DNA from: Sympetrum striolatum
Lineage: Eukaryota > Arthropoda > Insecta > Odonata > Libellulidae
Direction: 5' to 3'
Assembly (NCBI GenBank): GCA_947579665.1
Contig: CANPUZ010000065.1
Location: 124,001 to 188,000, forward strand
Length of the DNA stretch: 64,000 bases
Each line of letters starts with the position of its first letter. Positions within the stretch are counted from its first letter, which is position 1. Positions 33,556 through 43,575 of this stretch are shown one piece after another. Below the pieces are notes generated by a model. That model did no database searches. It saw only the letters and a program-made list of their open reading frames with translations, and was not told where the DNA came from. The translations under genes and the position numbers were made by a program.

Positions 33556-34150
33556 ATGGATAAAACATCGCTGACCAAGAAAAAGAGGAAGTCCCTGAGT
33601 TTGGTCACCAAAAGGTCAATTAGAAAGGAAGTACGTGGTCGCGGGCAGACAAAAAAAGAAATTGCTCGGAAGTATGGCATTTCTTTATCTACATTAGCAA
33701 CAGTTGTCAATTCAAGTGAAAACATTTTGAGGCACACAACAACATCATTAAAAACAAAGTACGTCTCATTGTCGCAATTTGATCAACTTGATAGATAGCT
33801 GTATATTTTTGTCCAAGTGTCCTGCGTGCAAATTGCCTATTCTGAAGGAGAAGGCTCGGATTTTGGCTCTTAAACTGAAGTGTGACAATTTTAAAGCCTC
33901 AAATGGGTGGCTTGAGGTTAAGCAGGGTTACAGTAACGCTGATATATAACCAAGATAGATCTGAAAAGTTGAAACCAGTTGTGATTGCAAAATCAAGAGC
34001 TCAGCGTTGCATCAAGAACGTGTAAAATTTGCCTGTGTTGTATGAAAGTAATATAAAAGCATGGATGACGACGGACATTTTTCAGAAGCAAATTATTTTC
34101 TTGCAAAGGAAGAGCACATTAGAGAATCGCAATGGACAATGGCCCGCAAA
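33556..34150 (+). pseudogene. Tigger T1 transposase, HTH intact, DDE domain decayed
   Basis: The ATG at 33556 begins MDKTSLTKKKRKSLSLVTKR. The CENP-B-type HTH runs through KEIARKYGISLSTLATVVNS to about 33798, where TAG ends the frame. This is the best-preserved T1 N-terminus in the window. Downstream fragments in other frames resemble NGWL, then VTVTLIYNQDRSEKLKPVVI, then FQKQIIFLQRKST near 34115, so the DDE region is present but broken and lacks its C-terminal half. Confidence 0.8.
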
Positions 34151-34229
34151 AGTATCTTAAATTTTTCAGCTTTTAGTTTCGGGTTTTATATTTTGCGTGA
34201 AATATAAGATTAGGGATCCATAATTTAAG

Positions 34230-34440
34230 AAAAGGGTTCTGCCGCATATCTTGCAACACCGCGGCTCCGCCGTTATACCGTTAGGGCTCCTTTGCACGCT
34301 GCCCTTGCTCCTTGCGAGGTCGCGACGACCTACTGTTTAGAACTATCGCAGCCCAAGGAACCCTTCTGGGTTCGCTCCCGACCCGACGGTTTCGGGTTCT
34401 GTTCTCGGTAGGGGCCTATGAACTAAATGCCCTAAGCTTT
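34230..34440. other. Isolated GC-rich patch, unassigned
   Basis: About 200 bp with much higher G and C than its surroundings. It includes CAACACCGCGGCTCCGCCGT, CTCCTTGCGAGGTCGCGACG and CTTCTGGGTTCGCTCCCGAC. No open frame with a domain, no rRNA or tRNA fold and no known repeat was recognised. Confidence 0.3.
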
Positions 34441-35240
34441 TGAGAGCTTTTAACAATGCAATACAAAAGTGAGTTGAAGGAGAATATCTGTCGTTATGCT
34501 TTTTGCGACACTAGTGATATTGGGAAACGAAATGAATTAAGTCGAGCTATTTATTTAGAAATCGATGGCAATAAACGCCCAAAAAGGCCGTAGGTTCAAT
34601 TTTTTAGGTTATGATATAATATCGACTCAATATTCCGCCAAATCAATTAACTTATGGCTATTGGACGACGGTCTCTTAGTTAGGTCAGCTATTCTGAATT
34701 AAAATTATTCGCGTGAGTTTCTTATCACAGGTTAGCAGATATAGGCTAAGTCTGTTTCATTAACTGCTAAAATTGATTACAACATATGTGAAACAAAACG
34801 TACACAAAGAAGACAGCTCTTGTAGAATGATACTTTACTAATAAACATTGGAAAGAGAAAAAGTTTGTGGGAAAAAATCTTCGCAGCTTATTCTCCTCTT
34901 CGTCACTCGTTTCGTTGAAAATAATTTTAACCTGAAGATCAAAGAAAAGATAAAAATGTTATTCAGGAGTATAAGGAGTAAAATGTACACTGTGAAAACA
35001 CGCATTTCGAATTGTAGATCAGAAATATATGTTTGATATGCAAACAATCACAATCGACCTCCAGCTTGTTGTTGAGATTTAACTGTCCATGGCCGCTCTA
35101 CGTTGTTGGAGTTATAATCTGCGAGGAATAAAAAGAGAAAAATGAATACATTGCTTTGGATGAAATATCTAAAAATGTAAGATCTTTCCTGTTGGTGTAG
35201 ATTTTTGTCTGTCACCTCGTAAATGCTACTCCAAGGTAAT
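34441..35240. other. No recognisable gene
   Basis: AT-rich sequence. Overlapping open frames at 34838-35047 on both strands look like noise. Confidence 0.35.
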
Positions 35241-35264
35241 ATCCCATGCTGTCATGGAAAATTG

Positions 35265-35518
35265 ATTCACAGGTTTTGATCTTCTTTACTGCTGCACGTC
35301 TGGCTCGTAACTTAGGTTTCGTACACCGCGGCTCTTCACGCTCACCCACGCTCTTAGCAGGAACGAATTTTATTAAACCTTCTTTGATTATCCGGAGAAA
35401 CTCTATCCAACTGTCATTTACTGTATTTGCACCCATAAGGCGGAAAAAATCATCCTTGCACTCGTTTATATAAACATTAAACTCTGAAAAATTAGCTTTA
35501 GCATTACATACGAGTAAA
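35265..35518 (-). pseudogene. LINE-B endonuclease C-terminal fragment, inverted relative to its RT
   Basis: From about 35511 down it reads AKANFSEFNVYINECKDDFF, then WIEFLRIIKEGLIKFVPAKS, then EEPRCTKPKLRARRA. It is closely similar to 31937-32200. Here it lies on the minus strand while the following RT part (35935 onward) lies on the plus strand, with an array unit between them. Confidence 0.8.
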
Positions 35519-35930
35519 ATGTAGCTTGCATACTGCAAGCATATTTTGCACATCAATTTAAAGTCGACATCATATAGAGAGGGTCCTCAAAAAAAATATT
35601 GAAAATATTCTTAAAATTCGCTGAAATTTATTCGTACAGCATCGAACCCGGGTCTTCCTGTTCATACTTACTATGCATCACAACAGAAGATCACCATCTC
35701 TAACTATGTATGAAAATTCAAGCAAAAATATTAGATGAAACTGCCTCAAACAACATCCTACATTTCCCTTATATTCCTTATGTAAGAATTTTTATGTGCT
35801 CTGGCATCGGGCCCAGGAATAGCATGGTCTTATCCATTTTTTTTCTTAAACCGAGTCTTAATATACATCTTCTATCTAAGCAAGAACTCCCTATTATTTC
35901 GATTTGTGCATGAAAGAAATAATTCATGCA
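35519..35930 (-). repeat. Mini modular T-arm unit (G-F) in inverted orientation
   Basis: It starts with TACGAGTAAAATGTA and GCTTGCATACTGCAAGC (tail, reversed), then the F motif (ATCGAACCCGGGTC at about 35641) and a decayed G motif (GGCATCGGGCCCAGG at about 35803). It is nearly identical to the reverse complement of 31519-31933. The same eight bases TGTAATGC follow the CTCGTA end in both copies, after which the flanks differ. Confidence 0.8.
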
Positions 35931-35934
35931 ATGC

Positions 35935-36605
35935 AAAGCATGCGGAGAGAACCATGAACTCGAAGATCAAAAATATAGAGAAGTACAAAAGCAAATTAAG
36001 GAAGAAGCACGAAAGGAATACCAGGAATATAGATCTCGAACCCCATTAGAATCATTAGGAGGTATTGCCGCTGTTGTAATTAAAACTCTAGGGGATTAAA
36101 TTGCTCCGCTTCTACAGATTTTCTATCAAAAATCATTGGATGAGGGATTGAATCGTCCCAATGTCGTGGAAAAAAGCTAATGTCACTCCGGTGCCTAAGA
36201 AAGGCCGTGCGTCAAAACCAGATGATTATACGCCTATTTTATTAACTTAATTTTTTTGCAAAATAATGGAGCATATTATAGCGAGCTCTATCATGCGCTT
36301 TCTTTCCGAAAAGGGAGCAATCAGTCAGAGCCAGCACGGATTCCGGAAAGGTAGGTCTTGAGGGACCCAGTTAGCGCTATTTATGAATGACGTATCTAAA
36401 GCAGCAGACGGCGGTGTTAGATCAGACGCAGTTTTCCTAGATTTCAGGAAAGCTTTCGACACAGTTTCTCACGAAAAGCTTATCCAAAAGCTGAGTGCCT
36501 ACGCGATCGACGAAAAAGTTATCAGATGGACCAAATCTTTACTAGAAAACAGATCTCATCGAGTTGCGTTAGACGGAATTTTATCCTACGAAATAAGTAT
36601 CTCAT
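35935..36605 (+). pseudogene. LINE-B reverse transcriptase (pre-RT to motif 3)
   Basis: CKACGENHELE-like sequence starts at 35938, but a deletion near 36060 removes most of the pre-RT region. RT resumes with SLDEGLNRPNVVEKS-like and NVTPVPKK reading. The core follows: EHIIASSIMRFLSEKGAISQ, then QHGFRKGRS, then (36383-36600) DAVFLDFRKAFDTVSHEKLI with the first catalytic aspartate, then WTKSLLENRSHRVALDG and EISISSG. The sequence leaves the family just before the expected VPQGSVLGP motif, so the second catalytic motif (YADD type) is absent. In-frame stops at about 36250 and 36360 confirm decay. Confidence 0.85.
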
Positions 36606-36639
36606 CAGGGAAGTGTTCTTGGTCAGATTTTATTTTTAT

Positions 36640-38380
36640 TTACATTACCCCCTACCCTGACGGTTTTTTTAGAGTAATCCCTCCCAAAAAAGTATATTTT
36701 TTATTTCATATTTTCATTATTATTATTCATTATTTCATCATTATTTTTTCATTCCCAAAATATGTGATAAAGTCAATTTTTTCTAAATTTTCATATTAAT
36801 GGAAATATTTCAGGTTTTCTTTATTAAGTTTTTTTTCGAGAATTTACTAGTATTGAGCTATAAGGAGGTATATCAATAAAATAAAAGCGGAAATACATTT
36901 TTAAATAATTTAGTTAAAATGCACAAATACCACATACAGTCATAGCCATGAAAATTTTCACTTAAAAATCTTTAGAGGTGTGATAAACTTTGAAGCAAGG
37001 CATCACACATAAGGCTACATCAGTACCTTTGATTAAAATCCCTCGTAGAGATAGATTCGAGATTCCTTGATCGATCTGGATCGACCTCAGCTATGGAAAG
37101 GAGCTGTCGAAGCTTGTTGTTGTTAGTGACAAATGTAATTATTAAGTAATTTGTGTGTGTTGTTCCAAGTATATTTATATTCCAATATGCATTACTAATG
37201 TAAATGCTATTCGGGTAACGTGGACATTCACTTATATATTTAAAGACAACTTTCTAAACTGGAGCAAAGTCGTTGTTTATGAATAAATCTGTAAAAAATG
37301 GTTTAATGGATGATTAGAATTCAGCCTTAAATATGAATTTTATTTATAAGTATAAGCCGTACTTATATTGCTTGTTGTTGTTGATTCATTTAAGTGATAT
37401 TCCTCGAGTTGTACCGGTATCGGAATCGGCCGATTCCACAGTTGTTATACGCATAACAGAGTAACAGGTTCAGCGGGATGCCTGATTCATCCTTGCTATT
37501 TCTTTTATGAATATGATTTAATATTCTTTAAAATAAACTAAAAGTAATATTTGGGTGTATAATGTAACCTACTAACGGCTACTTCTTCAAGTTCTGTGCA
37601 TGTCTAGCAACAGCAGATATTGGTTACTGGGTCACCTCTTTCAGAAACCAAAATTTACAATGTAAGTGGTTCTCTCCCTGGGTTTCAATGAACGAATTTG
37701 AAGACCAACTGATTAAAGTTTACTAGAATTATTTTACGATGGACTATATCTTTTGAGAATTTGGATGTTGTTGATATTCAGGAGAAAATGCGTGGATTAT
37801 GAAAGGCAGTGTTGTATGTGGAAAGCGATTCAGCATAAAATGAATGAAAGAATGAAGTCAAATTATTTGTTTGTTGAAGATAGCTTTAACTTGATATCAC
37901 TAGTGATTTTTGAATTCAGCTTAGCTGAGCTTATTGATTACCACTGACCTTATGAGATTATCTTCTAGATCGATGTTAATACATATTTGTATTAAGTAGT
38001 GCTACAACTACCAAAATTATATTTTTTAAAATCCATCATTATTTTCATTTGGCATCTAAGACTTGGCCAACGGTAGAAATTTATAACGTTTCCATTTTTT
38101 TAGGCAAGAAATTCAATATCATTAACAATTAAATTTGGCTCAATAAATGGTACATTTTCTTTGCTAAAATTATATTTAAATGCCTTATCAGAGAAAGTTT
38201 CCATGTTATCACTCATAATCTAAAACAATTTCAAAATCTTAAACATACACAAGAGTTGTAAGGGAGCAATGTCTGATGTACAAATAATGGATATGGATGC
38301 TCAAATCTATTTTTGATGACATTTTTGAGTCTTTTGAAATCTCATTATTTATATAGGTATCATCATAAGAGGTAAAGCTA
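36640..38380. other. No recognisable gene
   Basis: AT-rich. A T-rich patch with ATT repeats (36640-36790) follows the LINE. No coding domain is seen. Confidence 0.4.
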
Positions 38381-38393
38381 GCAAAGCAAAACC

Positions 38394-38720
38394 ATGGCAG
38401 AAGTAAATATTTTACAGTACTCTATGTTCTACATCAATATTAAAATTCTTTATAATACATTTCTCTATCTGGAGCTCTTGCTTCAAGATCTAGGTTCTAA
38501 TATTCTGCTTCTATCTGAACATCGGTTAAAATCAAATGAAATCTCCATTCTAAATATTAATGGTTATAATATACATCCCATTTCTTGAATTATTTGAATG
38601 TTGTGTGTCAATTTTTGGTACGAACAATATGTATCTAGCCATTATTTGCATCTATTGAGCTCCTAGCAGTTCTACACAAGTGCTTATCATAATAACATTA
38701 GTTTTATTTTAACACAAAGC
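38394..38720 (+). pseudogene. Non-LTR retrotransposon endonuclease, N-terminal fragment
   Basis: The frame gives LLQDLGSNILLLSEHRLKSN, then EISILNINGYNI, and after a shift YLAIICIY-APSS. This matches the start of an APE-type endonuclease (typical form: DILCLSEHWL...I.GY......IYRSP). It is too short and decayed to assign to LINE-A or LINE-B. Confidence 0.6.
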
Positions 38721-41260
38721 TATTCAATGAATGTAAGTTAAGAAGACAATATTATCCTGCATAGAATATTTAAAAATCTTAGGATGTAAAAAATAGTCTA
38801 CAATTCAATCATATACAATACGAAAGTTGTAGAATATTAAAAAAAGAACAAATATCATAGGAACTCACTTTGAAATGAAAACCAAAACTATAAATAGGAG
38901 TACAAGAGAAGAATATAATACTAATATATATTCACGAGTACATTAATTTTTCACAGAGTAATTAAAATTACATTTTCAAAAACACACCTTTTCAGTTTAC
39001 TTTGAAAAATCATCAGGCCTTGCAAAGATTTTATCACAGTTGGAAGAAAACGGTTTAGCATTATTCCTTGGAAATATAAAATTTGTGTGGATGATTTGAC
39101 ATCAAAGGATTATGGAAATCATTTCTTCCTCTTTTAGTTATGTCCATGTATATCACTGTTTGACTTTAAAACATCATGTATATATTAAGGCATTAGGCTT
39201 ATTTTATGCATATTAGTTAACCCTTGATAATACAGACCTTGTTCCACATTTAACCAAATTGGTTTGCGAAGCATTTCATCAATTTTTGTTTATCTATCGC
39301 ATTTTAATTTTATTCGCATGGCCTTATTTTGTAATATCTGCTGTCTATTGTTTTCTGTTTGAATAGTAAGGCATAAAATAGTTGCACTAGAGTTAAAATG
39401 TGGAAATATAATAGTTTTATACTATATCAAATTTTATTTTAATGTTCATCAAATTTCAATTTCCTCATAAGTATATTATTTAATCAACAAACAGAACAAA
39501 TCACTTTATTCTCAAGCAAGCACTTCCACTCATTTAATATATTTTATAAAATTGTCTCACAGTGATTGCCTGATTTATTTTGCACCAATATTTTATATTT
39601 TTCAAATTATTCCTTAATATGTTCATACTATTTTTTCACCCATTTTTTCTATTGCTCATAATATGTTTATTGCCATGAAATCTTCTGCCTTTATTATACC
39701 AATTATCTTTCTACAAGGAAAAGCCTAGATATCTTTAACATTTTAGGAAGAATATCAGCTTGTAAGGAGCTACATATTTCCAATATTTATCAAAAAATCT
39801 GAAAGGTCATTGAAATACTCTTTCAGGAAATTAGTCTCTACGTCATGTGGAATATTTTTATTTGACATAGTCTTTACAATATTGTTCCCACTCCTTGTGA
39901 TTAACTTCCATTTGGCACAATTTTATCTAACTTTATTAAGACAGAATTCAAGATGCTAAGATACTCCACATGTAAGATATTCCAGTATTATGCATTACAT
40001 AAAGCAAAGCAAATGTATCTTTGCTTATGTCATGAGATGATGGGGCTGTATGTATAATATAATTCCCTCCATACTTAAGGTTGGTGAGCCAAAATCCTAA
40101 CCAGTCTCCATGTTCCATTCATGAATTAACCCAGATGGTTCTAATTTAACAACCAGAAAAAATTCTTCCCCTGAAAAGAAACAAGAGCCAAGTGTAATAA
40201 ATGTATTATGTGTAAGTGCAATGATTTGTATGTGGCAGACAAGGGCTTACACCAGTCTCATGGGGGAAGGCTACACACCCAGATGGGCTTCTGTTGTCAG
40301 GAACCCAAGTTCACTGAATCCAAAGGAGCATTCGGTCAGCAAATATATAAAGTGAGGATCGAAAATTTCTCATGAGTATTGTCTCTAATTGCAGTGATAT
40401 GCAATTATTCATTGGGCTAAGGAAAGGGTGTATGCTTACAGTAAGTTAGGAAGATTTATGCTTGATCCTTATACAGATAGGAATCTCTTTTAAAAGTTTA
40501 ATAAAAATAATTTCATAAACATTATAATGAATTAAAAATCTTTTTCCTTAATATTTGATTTCTTTCATTGTTCTATTGAATTAAAAATGCTTAATATATA
40601 TATATACATTCCTATATTTATAATATACTAAGCTCTTACGTATGTAGCAGCAGGAAGTTGCACCAATTCGGTTGCTGGAAAAGTGAGTTGTGTAGGATTA
40701 AAAAAAGTCAACAACTTTCAAAAATTTTAGTAAAAGAATTTTTAAGTAAAACTCTGGTTAGGGAGTAAATTACCTCGTAATCCTTCTAGAGCTAAAGACG
40801 AACTTTGATAGTTCGAAGACTGACGTGTCTATGCGTGAATACACAATGAAGGATGTTGCACCTTTAAGCGGCGTCTGAGAGTAAAACGCTGCCTTTCTCA
40901 TGGCTAAACCTTGTCTATTCTCTGCACAACAGTGGTTTTTGTCAGAATCTGCAAGGCTTGCAGTACAATTTTTTCATAGGTGAAAATGAAGATATTAGAG
41001 GAGAAGAATGCGTGTATTAAGTCTGTGCCATTTTCTCAGGACCAAACATGGGTTTATATAACAGTTGGTTTATATCTACTGCTTGTATTTATCACAGCAT
41101 TATTTATTTTTTTTCTAAAAGTGTTCTAGATCTATCTTCGCGAAACACATTCTGTGATTCATCCATAACTAATCCTCACATCTCTGCATATTTTTGCTAC
41201 TCAAGCATGACATTGGTCTACTCCGATTTTCTCTAGCTTCTTCATCCACACGTGTAAAAT
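38721..41260. other. No recognisable gene; presumed upstream part of the transporter locus
   Basis: AT-rich and mostly unique in appearance. Earlier SLC22 exons would be expected on this side, but none with the GRR or ESPR-preceding motifs could be recognised. Confidence 0.35.
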
Positions 41261-41264
41261 CCTT

Positions 41265-41385
41265 TGCTTCCTATGTAATGCTCGCAACTAAGGTTTCATT
41301 CGATGTGGATCCTTTTCTTCTCTAATGCTTTTAATTGGGACAAAGGTAGCTAATCCTACCTTTAATATTGGGAGAAATTCTAGTT
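41265..41385 (-). pseudogene. Diverged LINE-B endonuclease/RT linker fragment
   Basis: The reverse complement aligns by eye with the EFLRIIKEGLIKFVPAKS...EEPR segment of LINE-B (here EFLPILKVGLATFVPIKS-like). It is more diverged than the copies near 30-36 kb. It abuts the hAT fragment that follows. Confidence 0.5.
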
Positions 41386-42540
41386 TCTTCTAAGTTTCTT
41401 CCAGCTATAAAACTAGATAGAGAAGCTGCTTTAAGAATCAAACTTAAGGACAAACTCTTAGCTCTGTTCTGTGATGAAACTACGGACAAAAGGGGTCTAT
41501 GCATTTTTGTGATCTTATTTAAAATTATTGAAGGTGCTGGTAGAGTTGAAATAGTCATTGGAGATGTTCATACTCTGGAATCTGCTCGTGGAAAAACATG
41601 CTCAAGGTCTATGTTAGAAACATTGAAAAAATATGACATTAAGTTTGATAATGTTGCAGCCTTGGTGTCAGACTCTGCTAGATATATGGTTAAATGCTTC
41701 CATACTTTGAAAAGCATTCTTTCCGATGATGTTCTTATCATTCAATGTTGGGCGCACAAGCTAAATTTAGTGATAAATGTGCTTGGAAAGCAATTGCCAC
41801 AGCTACAAAATGCTATTTCTAAAATAAAATCTGCATTTCTGAATACTCGCAAGAGGAAACATCTGTTCAGAAAATATCTTGATGAACAATATCCTGATAA
41901 AAGTGTTTCTCATTTCCCATTACCAGTGTTAACTAGATGGTCATCATGGTTTGAGTCTGTGCTTTAAACAGCTGATCATTTGCATGACGTAGTGGAATTT
42001 ATGAAAACAGAGGAAATGCGTAGTGTCAGCAATGCTGCTATTGACTACATCATAAATGCAAGTGAAGAACTCCTACTAACTGTTCAAGCAGAGGCAAAAT
42101 TTGTTGTGGAAGTTGGTAGAGACATAGTGGATTTAATCAAAACATTAGAGGGATCATACTACCCTTGCAGCCACACACTTCATGGTAACCTTAGGAAAAT
42201 TGAACATTCCTTACAAATAGCTGCAGGTGGTAATTTAGGTAAAAAACAATAGATGTGCTGGAGTCCTGTGGAAATGTTCTCATTACAGCCAAGGTAAATG
42301 CAGTATTAGTGAATGCAGCATCACATGCATACACAAAGCTGGTTTCATTAATATCAAGTGCCCCAGCTAAAGACTTTTATAAAAGAGTGAATGTTTTTGA
42401 TCCTTCTGAAATTGTGTGTGTTGATGTTACTAAGCAATTATCTTCAAAAGTTAAAAAAAGTTTTTGTTCTCAAAAATGGATGAGAATGTATTACTCCAAG
42501 GGTTCAAAGAATTACAGACTTTGGTTAAAAAACAGCTAAC
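41368..42540 (+). pseudogene. hAT-superfamily transposase remnant (RNase H-like part)
   Basis: Three frames are broken by single stops. 41368-41967 gives LKDKLLALFCDETTDKRGLC (the first catalytic D region), then VAALVSDSARYMVKCF (typical form VTDNAANM), then IIQCWAHKLNLVINVLGK (CxAHxLNL) and FPLPVLTRWSSWFESVL (TRW). 41980-42252 continues with the helical insertion. 42255-42539 goes through VNVFDPSEI toward the C-terminus, which is lost. This order is that of hAT transposases related to CGGBP1-like genes. Stops after ESVL and KKQ mark it as dead. Terminal repeats were not found. Confidence 0.85.
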
Positions 42541-42544
42541 AAAA

Positions 42545-43570
42545 GAAGGACAAGTGGATATTGTTGTGATTTTGGAAGGCATTTCGGTGAAGCATTTCTG
42601 AATTTGCAAAGGCTGCTCTCAAAACAGTATGGATGCCATGTGCTAATGCAGACTGTGAAAGATTGTAATCTTAAACCATACCAATACATTAGAAATAACT
42701 ACCTGTTGTAATGGATGTAATTCCTCATCATTTTTGCTGTGAGATGGACAACAGCCAAAAAATCACTCACTATCACGAAACTCTCATTATATGCTATACT
42801 CGTTATAGCAGACTTCTACTTTACTTCAATTTATGACCCTGTCTACGTAGGTTTACGGCTGTAATTCTCCATAAGCTCTCATTTGAGTAAATTTAAACTT
42901 ACTGAGGCATTCACTAGCAAAAGGGAATTTTGTATTCCATGTAATTTGAATTGACCAAGATATGACAATCATAAATTATTGAAAAATGACAGAGCAAAGT
43001 TGAAAGACTTCCAAACCCATTAAAATTGTTAACAAGATAATTTCCTGAATGTATAAGAGGTCTCATATAGCAAATTGATCATTGTTAGAGGCATACCTTA
43101 TGACTTACTTTATACATACTTGTTCATTATATTTATCTCTGTTCTGTCCTTCATTGTCATTCCTTTTTTATAGTTGCTGGTTTCTCTTAATTTGTCTTTA
43201 TGTCAATAAGTTTTCTTCTGAATTTCATCTTATTATATGTTCTACAATTGATAAATGATATGATAGCTTAATTTTTTTCTATATTTACCCTCAGACTGGT
43301 TTATTTATTTTCCCCAATAGCTGTACTCTGATAAGTATGATTGGTTAGAATAAATTCTTCTCTCTCTGTCTGTTTTATAAGACTATTGTATAATATATCT
43401 ACTCCTATTTTAACAAATAATTGTCCCAAGTTTCTTATACATGTCAACTCTCTTATTTTAATGTGAGTTGTCTTTAGCCACGAGTTATATGTATTTATAA
43501 TATTTAAAATATATATTTATATACATTTTTAGACATCGTTATAACTTTGCTTTGTGAAAATTAGCTTTCT
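42545..43570. other. No recognisable gene
   Basis: AT-rich. It ends in a weakly pyrimidine-rich tract leading to the acceptor of the transporter exon at 43576. Confidence 0.35.
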
Positions 43571-43575
43571 GACAG

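Larger units (their letters stand above)
32468..34150 (+). mobile_element. Tigger T1 copy, 5' half, carrying a nested MITE
   Basis: It is colinear with the reverse complement of 4690-3460 in the complete copy: subterminal repeats TTTACGAAGTGAGAAGCCGG, then a MITE, then TGAGCTCAATACAATGGGAT, then the leader and transposase. The outermost TIR is lacking at 32468. On the right, homology fades after the DDE fragment near 34150. Confidence 0.8.

Noticed and set aside
40060..40330. Possible upstream exon of the transporter
   Set aside because: The composition is slightly coding-like, but all frames have stops and no SLC22 motif was found.
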